Below, in pieces: positions 16,514-27,073 of a DNA stretch of 58,274 bases. Numbering within the stretch: position 1 is the stretch's first letter; every line of letters starts with the position of its first letter. Source of the stretch: Streptomyces sp. WZ.A104 (GTDB lineage Bacteria; Actinomycetota; Actinomycetes; Streptomycetales; Streptomycetaceae); the NCBI RefSeq assembly GCF_002382885.1, contig NZ_NWVL01000053.1:1-58274 (forward strand), read 5' to 3'. A program made the translations under genes and the position numbers. The notes below the pieces were generated by a model. It was given only the letters and a program-made list of their open reading frames with translations. It was not told the origin of the DNA and searched no databases.

Positions 16514-17410
16514 TCAGCCCGAGGCCGCACCGAGCTCCAGCAGCATCCGCTGGAGCTCGCGCGCGGCCCGGGGCGGGGCGACGTCGCTACGGTGGGCCAG
16601 GGCGATCGTGCGCCGCAGCCCGGCCCCCGCCAGCGGGGTCTTCCGCAGATCGTGGCCCGCCCGGTTCGCGGTCATGCCCGGCACCACGGCGATGCCGAGC
16701 CCCGCGCGTACGAAACCGAGCACCGCGTCCATCTCGCCGCCCTCCACCGTGAACGAGGGCTCGAACCCCTCCGCGCGGCACGCGGCGAGCGTCAGCTCCC
16801 GCAGGTTGTAGCCGTGGCGGAACATCACCATCGGGGCGTCACGCAGATCGGCGATCCGCACCCGCCCGCCGCGCCCCGGCGCGGGCTCCGCCGCAGAGGA
16901 CACCACCACCAGGTCCTCGTGGAGCAGCTCCACGGTGGTCAGCGCGGGGGACCCGGCGGGCAGCGGCAGCACCACCAGGGCCAGATCGAGCGCACCGCGC
17001 GCCAGTTGACGTACGAGGTCGTGCGAGCCGCCCTCCTCCAGCAGCAGCCGCACCCCCGGGTGCCGGTCATGGAAGGCGCGCAGAACGTCCGGCAGCAGAC
17101 CCGTGCACAGACTCGGCGTCGCCCCGAGCCGCACCCGGCCGCTGCGCAGCTGCACCAGCTCCTGCACCTCCTGCCGCGCGGTCTCCGCGTCGGCGAGGAT
17201 GCGCCGGGCCAGGGGGAGGAGCGCCTCGCCCGCGTCGGTGAGGGCGATATTGCCCCGGGCCCGGCTGAACAGCTCGGCGCCCAACTCCGTCTCCAGTGCC
17301 CGGATCTGCTGGGAGAGCGAAGGCTGCGACACATGCACCGCCTCGGCGGCCCGGGTGAAGTGCCGGGTCTCGGCGACGGCCACGAAATAGGTGAGCTGCT
17401 GGAAGTGCAT
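16514..17410 (-). CDS. LysR-family transcriptional regulator
   Basis: A 298-aa regulator. The N-terminal winged HTH (1-65) is typical: QQLTYFVAVAETRHFTRAAEAVHVSQPSLSQQIRALETELGAELFSR. A co-inducer-binding domain follows (about 90-290). It is divergent from sdhCAB with a 96-bp spacer containing a T-N11-A dyad, so it is the likely regulator of the succinate dehydrogenase operon and of itself. The same pairing occurs in S. coelicolor (SCO0925 beside SCO0924-0922, from memory). The inducer is unknown. Confidence 0.9.
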   Translation of the reverse strand: MHFQQLTYFVAVAETRHFTRAAEAVHVSQPSLSQQIRALETELGAELFSRARGNIALTDAGEALLPLARRILADAETARQEVQELVQLRSGRVRLGATPSLCTGLLPDVLRAFHDRHPGVRLLLEEGGSHDLVRQLARGALDLALVVLPLPAGSPALTTVELLHEDLVVVSSAAEPAPGRGGRVRIADLRDAPMVMFRHGYNLRELTLAACRAEGFEPSFTVEGGEMDAVLGFVRAGLGIAVVPGMTANRAGHDLRKTPLAGAGLRRTIALAHRSDVAPPRAARELQRMLLELGAASG

Positions 17411-17432
17411 AGGGCGACGATAACGCCCATCG

Positions 17433-17447
17433 ATAGTGATTGCCTAT
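17433..17447. promoter_or_regulatory. LysR-type operator (ATAG-N7-CTAT) between the LysR gene and sdhC
   Basis: ATAG (17433-17436) and CTAT (17444-17447) form the T-N11-A dyad typical of LysR sites, in the short divergent spacer. GATCAG (17451-17456) and CTGATC (17474-17479) form a second inverted pair just downstream. Both fit a bidirectional control region. Confidence 0.5.
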
Positions 17448-17493
17448 GGAGATCAGCCAGACCATGTCTTGGACTGATCAGGTCGTTCGCCCC

Positions 17494-17499
17494 TACCGT
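17494..17499 (+). promoter_or_regulatory. -10 box (TACCGT) for sdhCAB, probable leaderless start
   Basis: TACCGT lies 7 nt before the ATG at 17507. No ribosome binding site is apparent, so sdhC may be translated from a leaderless message. Confidence 0.35.
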
Positions 17500-17506
17500 C
17501 AGGTTC

Positions 17507-18211
17507 ATGGCATTGGCAACGCGGACGGACCGACGGCCGTCCATGACGCGTACGCTCTGGGACTCGACCGTCGGCAAGAAGACGATCATGGCCGTCTCCG
17601 GCCTGATCATGCTCGGGTACCTCGTCGTCCACATGGCCGGGAACCTGAAGATCTTCTTCGGACCCGGCACGTTCGACGGGTACGCCCACTGGCTGCGCAC
17701 GCTGGGCGAACCGGTCCTGCACTACGAGTGGGCGCTGTGGATCGTCCGCGTGGGGCTGGTCGCGGCCGTCGTGCTGCACGGCATCTCCGCCTACCAGCTG
17801 AGCCGCCGCGACATCAGGGCGCGCCCCGCCAAGTACGTCCACAAGAAGGCCCGTGCCGACTACGCCACCCGGACCATGCGCTGGGGCGGGATCATCCTCG
17901 CCCTCTTCATCGTCTGGCACATCCTCGACCTGACGACCGGTACCGTCCACACGAGCTTCGAGGCCGGGCACCCGTACCAGAACGTCATCGACACCTTCTC
18001 GACCTGGTACGGCAACGTCATCTACATCGTCGCCGTGCTAGCCATGGGCCTGCACGTCCAGCACGGCTTCTGGAGCGCCGCGCAGACCCTGGGCGTAGGC
18101 AACGCGACCCGCGACCGCATCCTGAAGACCCTCGCCAACCTCCTCGCCACGGCGCTGACGGTGGGCTTCATCTCCGTACCCGTCGCCGTCATGACCGGAG
18201 TGGTGAGCTGA
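17507..18211 (+). CDS. sdhC: Succinate dehydrogenase cytochrome b subunit (b558 family)
   Basis: A 234-aa membrane anchor of the single-protein b558 type, with five hydrophobic segments (about 25-45, 75-98, 125-143, 168-190 and 207-230). Candidate haem ligands are His42 (VVHMAGN), His91 (VVLHGIS), His138 (VWHIL) and His183 (GLHVQHGFWS). It passes electrons between the SdhB iron-sulfur protein and menaquinone. The first ATG (17507) was used, and a second at residue 13 is also possible. One base separates its stop from sdhA. Confidence 0.9.
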   Translation: MALATRTDRRPSMTRTLWDSTVGKKTIMAVSGLIMLGYLVVHMAGNLKIFFGPGTFDGYAHWLRTLGEPVLHYEWALWIVRVGLVAAVVLHGISAYQLSRRDIRARPAKYVHKKARADYATRTMRWGGIILALFIVWHILDLTTGTVHTSFEAGHPYQNVIDTFSTWYGNVIYIVAVLAMGLHVQHGFWSAAQTLGVGNATRDRILKTLANLLATALTVGFISVPVAVMTGVVS

Positions 18212-18212
18212 C

Positions 18213-20158
<1,946 letters not shown>

Positions 20159-20162
<4 letters not shown>

Positions 20163-20905
20163 AGCTCACCCTGCGCGTCTGGCGCCAGCGAGACGCGGAA
20201 ACGCCTGGCGCCATGGCCACCTACGAAGTCGACAACATCTCCGCCGACATGTCGTTCCTGGAGATGCTCGACACCCTCAACGAGGAGCTCATCCTCGCCG
20301 GTGACGAGCCCGTCGCCTTCGACCACGACTGCCGCGAGGGCATCTGCGGCGCGTGCAGCCTCGTCATCAACGGCGACGCCCACGGCCCGGAGCGCACCAC
20401 CACCTGCCAGCTCCACATGCGGTCCTTCGCCGACGGCGACACGATCGACATCGAGCCCTGGCGCGCCTCGGCCTTCCCGGTCGTCAAGGACCTGGTCGTG
20501 GACCGCTCCTCGTTCGACCGGATCATCCAGTCCGGCGGCTACATCTCAGCCCCCACCGGCACCGCGCCCGACGCACACGCCACCCCCGTGCCCAAGCCGG
20601 ACGCCGACTTCGCCTTCGAGCACGCCGAGTGCATCGGCTGCGGAGCCTGTGTCGCCGCCTGCCCCAACGGCTCGGCGATGCTGTTCACCTCGGCCAAGGT
20701 CAACCACCTGGGCGTCCTGCCGCAGGGCGCCCCGGAACGCGAGACGCGGGTGCTGGACATGGTGGCCCAGATGGACGAGGAGGGGTTCGGCGGCTGCACC
20801 CTGACCGGCGAGTGCGCGACCGCCTGCCCGAAGGGCATCCCGCTGCCGTCGATCGCCGCGATGAACAAGGAGTGGCTGCGCGCGACGCGCAAGGTCCGCC
20901 GCTGA
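20159..20905 (+). CDS. sdhB: Succinate dehydrogenase iron-sulfur subunit
   Basis: A 248-aa ferredoxin-like subunit. The [2Fe-2S] ligands are Cys58, Cys63, Cys66 and Cys83 (CREGICGAC ... TTCQLH). The [4Fe-4S] and [3Fe-4S] ligands are drawn from CIGCGACVAACP (158-168) and CTLTGECATACPKG (213-223). It links FAD in SdhA to the haem protein SdhC. A long hairpin follows the stop and is shared with the convergent UvrA-like gene. Confidence 0.95.
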
Positions 20906-20914
20906 AGCGGGTGT

Positions 20915-20957
20915 TGATCCCGTACGGCTGCGACAGTGCGGGAGCCGTACGGGATCA
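20915..20957. terminator. Bidirectional terminator, sdhB / UvrA-like gene
   Basis: A perfect 15-bp stem (TGATCCCGTACGGCT, 20915-20929, with 20943-20957) and a 13-nt loop. The right arm includes the stop codon of the convergent UvrA-like gene. Confidence 0.8.
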
Positions 20958-23375
20958 GCGCCGCAACGCCTTCGCCAGATAGGGTGCCGTACGGCTCCCC
21001 GCCGCCCGCGCCACCTCCTCCGGCGTGCCGGTCGCCACGATCCGCCCGCCCCGGTCCCCGCCCCCGGGCCCCAGATCGATGACCTGGTCCGCGCCCGCCA
21101 CCACGGCCATGTCGTGCTCCACGACCACCACCGTGCTCCCCGCGTCGACGAGTCCGTGCAACTGCCGCATCAGCACCTCCACATCGGCCGGATGCAGCCC
21201 CGTCGTCGGCTCGTCCAGCAGATACAGCGTGTGCCCGCGCCGCGTGCGCTGGAGCTCGGAGGCGAGCTTGATCCGCTGCGCCTCGCCGCCGGACAGCTCG
21301 GTGGCGGGCTGCCCGAGCCGCAGATAGCCGAGCCCCACGTCCAGCAGCGTGGTCAGCGCGCGCTCGGCGGCCGGGGTCCCGGCAAAGAAGGAGGCAGCCG
21401 ATTCCACGGTGAGATCAAGCACCTGAGCGATCGTCAGGCCGCGCAGGGTGATGTCCAGGGTCTCCGGGTTGTAGCGGGCGCCGTGACAGTCCGGGCAGGG
21501 CGCGTACGTGCTGGGCAGGAAGAGCAGCTCCACCGAGACGAACCCCTCGCCCTGGCAGGTCTCGCACCGCCCGCCGCTCACGTTGAACGAGAACCGCCCC
21601 GCCGTGTAGCCCCGCTCCCGTGCCGTCCGAGTCCGCGCGAACAGCTTCCGTACCGTGTCGAAGAGCCCGGTGTACGTGGCCAGGTTGGACCGGGGCGTCC
21701 GGCCGATGGGCTTCTGGTCGACCTGGACGAGCCGGTCCACGGCCTCAAGTCCGGTCGCGGAAGCGCAGTACTGCACGCCCGCCCCGGCCTCCTCGCCCGA
21801 CTGCCGGTCCGCGAGCACCCCGGCGAGGACCTGGCCGACGAGGGTCGACTTGCCCGACCCCGACACCCCGGTCACCGCCGTGAACACCCCGAGCGGGAAG
21901 GCCGCGTCGACCCCGCGCACGTTGTGCCGCTCCACGCCGGACAGCCGCAGCCACCCGGAGGGCCTGCGCGGCTCCCGTACGGCTGACGGCTCGTCGCCCT
22001 CGCGGAACAGGAACCGCCGCGTCGCCGACTCCGGTACCTCCGCCAGCCCCTCGGGCGGCCCGCTGTGCAGCACCCGCCCGCCGTGTTCCCCGGCCAGCGG
22101 CCCCACGTCCACCAGCCAGTCCGCCCGCCGCACCACGTCCATCTGGTGCTCCACCACGAACACCGAGTTCCCGGCCTCCTTGAGCCGACCGAGCACCGCG
22201 AGCAGGGACTCCGTGTCGGCGGGGTGCAGTCCGGCCGACGGCTCGTCCAGGACATAGACGACACCGAAGAGTCCGGAGCGCAACTGCGTGGCCAGCCGCA
22301 GCCGTTGCAGCTCACCCGAGGAGAGTGTCGGAGCGGTGCGGTCCAGGCTCAGATAGCCGAGCCCCAGCTCGGTCACCGTCCCGATCCGGGCCAGCAGATC
22401 CCCGGTCAGCACCCGCGCGGTCTCCTCGCCGCCCGCACCGGCCGCCGAGAGCGCGTTGGCCAGGTCGGACAGGGGCAGGGCGGCCAGCTCCGCGATGGTC
22501 CGCCCGGCGAACGTCACCGCCATCGCCTCCGGCCGCAGCCTGCTCCCGCCGCACGCCGGGCACGGCACACTGGTCAGGAAGCGTTCCGCCTTCGCCCGCA
22601 GGGTGCGGCTCTTGGTGTCGGCGAAGGTGTGCAGCACATAGCGCCGGGCGCTCATATACGTTCCCTGGTAAGGGCGTTGGATGCGGCCCGCGTCCCGCAC
22701 CGGGTGGACCGTCACCACCGGCTGCTCGTCGGTGAACAGAATCCACTCCCGGTCCTTCGCGTCCAGCTCGCGCCACGGCCGGTCGACGTCGTACCCCAGG
22801 GCGTCCAGCACATCCCGCAGATTCTTCCCCTGCCAGGCACCCGGCCAGGCGGCGATCGCCCCGTCCCGGATCGACCGCGAGGGGTCCGGTACGAGCAGCT
22901 CCTCGTCCGTCCGGTGGATGCGCCCCAGTCCGTGGCACTCGGGGCATGCCCCGGCCGCCGTATTGGGGGAGAAGGCGTCGGAGTCGAGGCGTTCGGCGCC
23001 CGCCGGATAGTCCCCGGCCCGGGAGTACAGCATCCGCAGCGAGTTGGAGAGCGTGGTGACCGTCCCCACCGACGACCGGGCCCCGGGCGCGGAGCGCCGC
23101 TGCTCCAGGGAGACGGCGGGCGGCAGCCCGGTGATCTCCCCGACGGCGGGCGCGCCCACCTGGTGGATGAGCCGCCGCGCGTAGGGTGCGACCGACTCGA
23201 AGTAGCGGCGCTGGGCCTCGGCGTAGATGGTCCCGAACGCCAGCGAGGACTTCCCCGACCCCGAGACCCCGGTGAAGACCGTGAGGGTGTCGCGCGGGAT
23301 GTCGACATGCACGTCCTGGAGGTTGTGCTCGCGCGCGCCGCGCACCCGGACGTACGGATCGTGGGGGGAGTGCAT
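20955..23375 (-). CDS. UvrA-like ABC ATPase (UvrA paralogue lacking the UvrB-binding insertion)
   Basis: An 806-aa protein with two UvrA-type ABC modules. Both Walker A loops (GVSGSGKSS, GVSGSGKST) and both signatures (LSSGELQRLRLATQL, LSGGEAQRIKLASEL) are intact. Zinc-type cysteine pairs are present (CPECHG, CPACGG, CETCQG and CPDCHG). It is 130-150 residues shorter than housekeeping UvrA, which fits UvrA2/DrrC-like paralogues that lack the UvrB-contact region. Such paralogues are linked to tolerance of DNA-binding drugs, for example DrrC in anthracycline producers. A drug or DNA-damage role is inferred, and no biosynthetic cluster is seen nearby. The gene is monocistronic. Confidence 0.88.
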   Translation of the reverse strand: MHSPHDPYVRVRGAREHNLQDVHVDIPRDTLTVFTGVSGSGKSSLAFGTIYAEAQRRYFESVAPYARRLIHQVGAPAVGEITGLPPAVSLEQRRSAPGARSSVGTVTTLSNSLRMLYSRAGDYPAGAERLDSDAFSPNTAAGACPECHGLGRIHRTDEELLVPDPSRSIRDGAIAAWPGAWQGKNLRDVLDALGYDVDRPWRELDAKDREWILFTDEQPVVTVHPVRDAGRIQRPYQGTYMSARRYVLHTFADTKSRTLRAKAERFLTSVPCPACGGSRLRPEAMAVTFAGRTIAELAALPLSDLANALSAAGAGGEETARVLTGDLLARIGTVTELGLGYLSLDRTAPTLSSGELQRLRLATQLRSGLFGVVYVLDEPSAGLHPADTESLLAVLGRLKEAGNSVFVVEHQMDVVRRADWLVDVGPLAGEHGGRVLHSGPPEGLAEVPESATRRFLFREGDEPSAVREPRRPSGWLRLSGVERHNVRGVDAAFPLGVFTAVTGVSGSGKSTLVGQVLAGVLADRQSGEEAGAGVQYCASATGLEAVDRLVQVDQKPIGRTPRSNLATYTGLFDTVRKLFARTRTARERGYTAGRFSFNVSGGRCETCQGEGFVSVELLFLPSTYAPCPDCHGARYNPETLDITLRGLTIAQVLDLTVESAASFFAGTPAAERALTTLLDVGLGYLRLGQPATELSGGEAQRIKLASELQRTRRGHTLYLLDEPTTGLHPADVEVLMRQLHGLVDAGSTVVVVEHDMAVVAGADQVIDLGPGGGDRGGRIVATGTPEEVARAAGSRTAPYLAKALRR

Positions 23376-23612
23376 GGGGATGGGCTCCGTACGGGGGTGG
23401 GGGAGGGGGCGGCGGCCAGAAGGGGCAAACGGTTCGATTCTAGGCGCGGCGGGCTGTGCGAGCCGGTCGGGGCGGCTCGCGACCCGGACCGCCGCCGCTG
23501 CTCGACTGCTCGCGCCGGTGCGCGACCCGTGAACGGGTGGCCGCCCACCGGCGGCAGGCCGCGGAACGGGAAGCGGGGGCTGACCTGAGCACCGCCCTGT
23601 GACGCGGCCCGC

Positions 23613-24635
23613 TCAGCCGCTCTGCCGTACGATTCCGGCCAGTCGCCGCAGCGAGTCCGCCAGTGCCTCGCGGTCGTACGTGCTGGTCGTCACGAGCACC
23701 TCGTCCGCCCCGGTCTCCTTGATCGCTGTCTCCAGTTGCTCGGTCACCTGCTCCTCGGTGCCGTGGATGTGCCCGTCGAGCCCCCGCTCGTACAGCTGAC
23801 GCTCCTTGGCCGTCATCGTGCGGCCCTCGATCTCCTCGGCGGGGGCCAGCGGGGGGAAGCTGCCGTGGGTGCGGGCGTACGCCATGGCCCAGGCCTCCGG
23901 GACCAGCAGGCGCCGGGCCGCCTCCTCGGTGGCGGCGACGGCCACCGTGCCGGAGACGATCACCTCGGGGCGCTCGGCGCGGGCCGAGGGGCGGAAGTCC
24001 TTGCGGTACACCTCGATGGCGCGCAGCACCTTCCCCCGGCCGCGCAGATCGCCGATGACGAGGGGGAGTCCGGCTGCGGCCGCGACCGCCGCGCCCTCGC
24101 CTATGGCCAGGACATACGCGGGGATGCGCAGCCCCTCCGCCGGGCGGGCGTGCACCTGGGGATGGGCGCGCTGGGTGCCGTCGATCCAGCCGAGCAGTTC
24201 GGCGAGGCGTCCGGGGAAGTCCTCCGCGGCCTCCTTGCCGTGGCCGAGTGCCCGGCGGACGCCGTCGGTGAAGCCCACGGAACGGCCGAGCCCCATGTCG
24301 ATCCGGCCGGGGAAGAGGGCGGCGAGCACCCCGAACTGCTCGGCCACGACGAGTGGTTGGTGGTTGGGGAGCATCACGCCGCCGGTGCCGACCCGGATGG
24401 TGGAGGTCGCGGCGGCCACGGCGGCGGCCAGGACCGTCGGCGCCGACCCCGCGACGCCCGGCACGCTGTGGTGCTCGGAGACCCAGAAGCGGTGGTAGCC
24501 CAGCGCCTCCACCTCCCGCGCCAGCGTCACGGTGTCGCGCAGCGCCTGGGGGCCGTCGTGCCCCTCGCGGGTGCGGGAGCGGTCCAGGAAGGAAAACCGG
24601 GTGGAGGCGATCACAGAGCTCACACCCTCTATCAA
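23613..24635 (-). CDS. LLM-class flavin-dependent monooxygenase
   Basis: A 340-aa (beta/alpha)8 luciferase-like protein. FSFLDRSRTREGHDGPQALRDTVTLAREVEALGYHRFWVSEHHSVPGVAGSAP opens the domain. IRVGTGGVMLPNHQPLVVAEQFGVLAALFPGRIDMGLGRSVG is the flavin-binding core of the LuxA/CmlA-like subgroup (TIGR03558 type). FMNH2- or F420-dependent oxidation of a small molecule is expected, and the substrate is unknown. The true start may be an internal GTG (residue 5 or 8), because the upstream ribosome site fits those better than the first ATG. Confidence 0.85.
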   Translation of the reverse strand: MIEGVSSVIASTRFSFLDRSRTREGHDGPQALRDTVTLAREVEALGYHRFWVSEHHSVPGVAGSAPTVLAAAVAAATSTIRVGTGGVMLPNHQPLVVAEQFGVLAALFPGRIDMGLGRSVGFTDGVRRALGHGKEAAEDFPGRLAELLGWIDGTQRAHPQVHARPAEGLRIPAYVLAIGEGAAVAAAAGLPLVIGDLRGRGKVLRAIEVYRKDFRPSARAERPEVIVSGTVAVAATEEAARRLLVPEAWAMAYARTHGSFPPLAPAEEIEGRTMTAKERQLYERGLDGHIHGTEEQVTEQLETAIKETGADEVLVTTSTYDREALADSLRRLAGIVRQSG

Positions 24636-24716
24636 CGTCCCGCACCGGTGAGGATTCCCGCGGCCCGAACAGAGGACAGGGTCACGGCCTCACGGGCGGC
24701 CGGTGCCGGGGCTTCC

Positions 24717-24722
24717 TAAGCT
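24717..24722 (+). promoter_or_regulatory. -10 box (TAAGCT), leaderless start of the HAD phosphatase gene
   Basis: TAAGCT lies 6 nt before the GTG at 24729, and no ribosome site is seen. Confidence 0.4.
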
Positions 24723-24728
24723 GGCCGG

Positions 24729-25217
24729 GTGAACAACGACGCCCGGCCGCTGGCCGTATTCGACCTCGACGGCACGCTCGCCGACACAGCCCACCGGCAG
24801 CACTTCCTGGAAGGCGCGAGCCGGGACTGGTCCGGCTTCTTCGCGGCGGCTCCCGCCGACCCGCCGCTCGCCGAGGGCGTACGGATGGTGCTCGCGAGCG
24901 CCGATGAGTGCGAGATCGTCTACCTGACGGGACGCCCCGAGCGGTGCCGCAAGGACACCGTGCGCTGGCTGAGCCGCCAGGGCCTGCCCGAGGGCACCCT
25001 GTTCATGCGGCGCAACGACGACCGGCGCCCCGCGCGCCGCACGAAGCTGGAGATCCTTCAGAGGCTCGGCCGCTCGCGGGACGTGCGTGTGCTCGTGGAC
25101 GACGACGAGCTGGTGTGCGACGCGGCGGAAGTGGCCGGTTTTGCCGTGGTGCGGGCCCGGTGGGCCGAACCGTCGGAGGCGCTCAAGGCTGCGCAGGAGC
25201 GCGACGGGCGCACCTGA
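24729..25217 (+). CDS. HAD-superfamily phosphatase (polynucleotide kinase 3'-phosphatase-like domain)
   Basis: A 162-aa single-domain protein. Motif I is AVFDLDGTLADT (nucleophile Asp12, acid Asp14), motif II VYLTGRPERCR, the Lys is in RRTKLEILQRL and motif III is VRVLVDDDELVCDAAE. The short cap and the LTGRP motif resemble the phosphatase domain of T4 polynucleotide kinase rather than sugar-phosphate phosphatases, so a nucleic-acid 3'-phosphatase is possible. There is no kinase domain. It is convergent with the dodecin gene, with no gap between the two coding ends. Confidence 0.75.
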   Translation: MNNDARPLAVFDLDGTLADTAHRQHFLEGASRDWSGFFAAAPADPPLAEGVRMVLASADECEIVYLTGRPERCRKDTVRWLSRQGLPEGTLFMRRNDDRRPARRTKLEILQRLGRSRDVRVLVDDDELVCDAAEVAGFAVVRARWAEPSEALKAAQERDGRT

Positions 25218-25433
25218 TCAGGTGTTCTCGTCGAGCCGGAAACCCACCTTCAGGCCGACTTGATAGTGCGCGATCCGGCCATCCTCGATATGGCCGCGAA
25301 CTTGATTAATCTCGAACCAGTCGAGATTGTGCAACGTTTCCGCGGCTCTTGCGATGCCGTTCTTGATCGCCGCGTCGATGCCCTCCTGGGAGGTTCCTAC
25401 GATCTCGGTGACCCGATACGTGTGATTCGCCAT
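25218..25433 (-). CDS. Dodecin (flavin-binding storage protein)
   Basis: A 71-aa protein of the usual dodecin length. It has the family pattern YRVTEIVGTSQEGIDAAIKNGIARAAETLHNLDWFEINQVRGHIEDGRIAHYQVGLKVGFRL, including the Trp39 that stacks on flavin in the dodecamer. It stores or buffers free flavins in the cytoplasm. It stands as a single gene divergent from the sugar-binding lipoprotein gene. Confidence 0.93.
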   Translation of the reverse strand: MANHTYRVTEIVGTSQEGIDAAIKNGIARAAETLHNLDWFEINQVRGHIEDGRIAHYQVGLKVGFRLDENT

Positions 25434-25521
25434 TGTTTGTCTCCTCTCCTGTGACCACGTTGCCTCAAACCGAGGTGTCCCGCGAGGGGGCGGTCGAGGT
25501 GGGGCGGGGTGAGCGCGCGCC

Positions 25522-25550
25522 TTGACCTACTCATTGGTCCATACCAAAAT
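25522..25550 (+). promoter_or_regulatory. Promoter with DasR-like operator for the sugar-binding lipoprotein gene
   Basis: TTGACC (25522-25527) and CAAAAT (25545-25550) are 17 bp apart, a vegetative-type promoter. Within the spacer lies the palindrome TTGGT-CCAT-ACCAA (25534-25547). Its core TGGTCCATACCA matches 10 of 12 bases of the DasR element TGGTCTAGACCA. A repressor bound there would block RNA polymerase. This predicts control by DasR or another GntR/LacI protein, in keeping with a sugar-uptake gene. Confidence 0.55.
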
Positions 25551-25635
25551 TCAGCCAAACACCCGTGCGAGCGCCGCCCGCAATCCCCCACACCGGGTCC
25601 TGATTTCGTCGTGCCGTTTTGCAGAAGGTGACCAC

Positions 25636-26889
25636 GTGAAGAACCGCATACTCGCCGGAGCCGTAGCGCTCGTGTCGTCCGTAGCGCTCGGCGGATGCGG
25701 CTACTTGCCGGGTTCGGGTGGCGGAGACCGCACGGTCACGATCTGGCTGATGAAGAACAGCGCCTCGCCCGGCTTCCTGGACAAGTTCACCCGCTCGTAC
25801 GAGGAGGAGAACCCCTCGATCGAGCTGGAATTCAAGATCCAGGAGTGGGGCGGCATCGGCCCCAAGGTCCTTGCCGCACTGGAGAGCGACGACGCCCCGG
25901 ACGTGATCGAAGTCGGAAACACGCAGGTCGCGCAGTACGCGGAGAGCGGCGGCCTGCGTGATCTCACCCTGGAGTCGATGCGGGACCTCGGCAGCGAGGA
26001 CTGGCTGCCCGGCCTCGCCCAGCCCGGCAGCATCAACGGCGTGCAGTACGGCATTCCCTGGTACGCGGCCAACCGGGTGGTGATCTACAACAAGGAGATC
26101 TTCAAGGAGGCGGGCATCGACTCCGCCCCGAAGACCCGCGCCCAGTGGATCGCCGACACCGAGAAGCTCAACACCCAAGGCAACCAGGGCATGTACCTGG
26201 CCGGTCAGAACTGGTACGTGCTCGCCGGGTTCGTCTGGGACGAGGGCGGTGAACTCGCCGCCGACGACGGCGGCGACTGGCAGGGCACCCTGGACAGTGA
26301 AGAAGCCCTCGCGGGCATGGAGTTCTACAAGGAACTCCAGGCGCTCGGTGACGGCCCGACCGACGCCGACGAGGAGAAGCCCCCGCAGAACGACGTATTC
26401 GCCAAGGGGGACGTCGCCCAGATCATCTCGATGCCCGGAAGCGCCGCGCTCATCGAGCAGAAGAATCCCGAACTCAAGGGAAAGATCGGCTACTTCCCCA
26501 TTCCCGGAAAGACCGCGAAGGCCCCCGGCTCCGTATTCACCGGCGGCTCGGATCTCATCGTGCCGAAGAAGGCCGACGAGCGTGCTGCGGGCATCGCCGT
26601 CGTCAAGGCGCTGGCGGGCGAGAAGTGGCAGACGGAGCTCGCCCGGAGCATGAGTTACGTCCCCAACAAGCCGAGCCTCGCCCATGTCATCGAGGGCGAC
26701 GAGGGCACCGCGGCGATGGCGCAGGGAGCCACCGAGGGCCGCGCCACCCCCAACTCCCCGCAGTGGGCCCGGGTGGAGGCGGAGAACCCGATCAAGCCGT
26801 ACATGACGGCGGTGCTCCAGGGCGGCGACCCGAAGAGGGAGGCCCGGATCGCCTCCGAGCGCATCACCGCGATGCTCGCGGGCAGCTGA
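25636..26889 (+). CDS. Sugar ABC transporter substrate-binding lipoprotein (orphan)
   Basis: A 417-aa family 1 extracellular solute-binding protein. The GTG at 25636 follows AAGG and opens a lipoprotein signal ending in LGGC (Cys22). VTIWLMKNSASPGFLDKFTRSYEEENPSIELEFKIQEWGGIGPKVLAALESDDAPDVIEVGNTQVAQYAESG is the typical first lobe, and GIPWYAANRVVIYNKEIFKEAGI the hinge. It should bind a sugar or oligosaccharide at the outer membrane face. No permease or ATPase genes are adjacent, so it must share a permease coded elsewhere. The DasR-like operator makes an aminosugar or chitobiose ligand a reasonable guess. Confidence 0.9.
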   Translation: MKNRILAGAVALVSSVALGGCGYLPGSGGGDRTVTIWLMKNSASPGFLDKFTRSYEEENPSIELEFKIQEWGGIGPKVLAALESDDAPDVIEVGNTQVAQYAESGGLRDLTLESMRDLGSEDWLPGLAQPGSINGVQYGIPWYAANRVVIYNKEIFKEAGIDSAPKTRAQWIADTEKLNTQGNQGMYLAGQNWYVLAGFVWDEGGELAADDGGDWQGTLDSEEALAGMEFYKELQALGDGPTDADEEKPPQNDVFAKGDVAQIISMPGSAALIEQKNPELKGKIGYFPIPGKTAKAPGSVFTGGSDLIVPKKADERAAGIAVVKALAGEKWQTELARSMSYVPNKPSLAHVIEGDEGTAAMAQGATEGRATPNSPQWARVEAENPIKPYMTAVLQGGDPKREARIASERITAMLAGS

Positions 26890-26925
26890 TCGACCGGGGG
26901 CGGGCGTCCCCGGGGGACCGGTCGG
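26890..26925 (+). terminator. Possible terminator after the sugar-binding lipoprotein gene
   Basis: CGACCG (26891-26896) and CGGTCG (26919-26924) enclose a second GGGG/CCCC stem, forming a compound GC-rich hairpin directly after the stop codon. Confidence 0.4.
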
Positions 26926-27073
26926 CGTCCCCGCGGATTCAACCGTCGCACATCCCCGCTCCCCACAGCGGTCACGTCGAATCCAGCCGGTGACGGAAGA
27001 AGTAAGGGGCCGGGCCGTCGCACTCCGCGGCGACCCGGCGGCATCCCCCGCCGATCCGTCCCCGGAGACCGCC

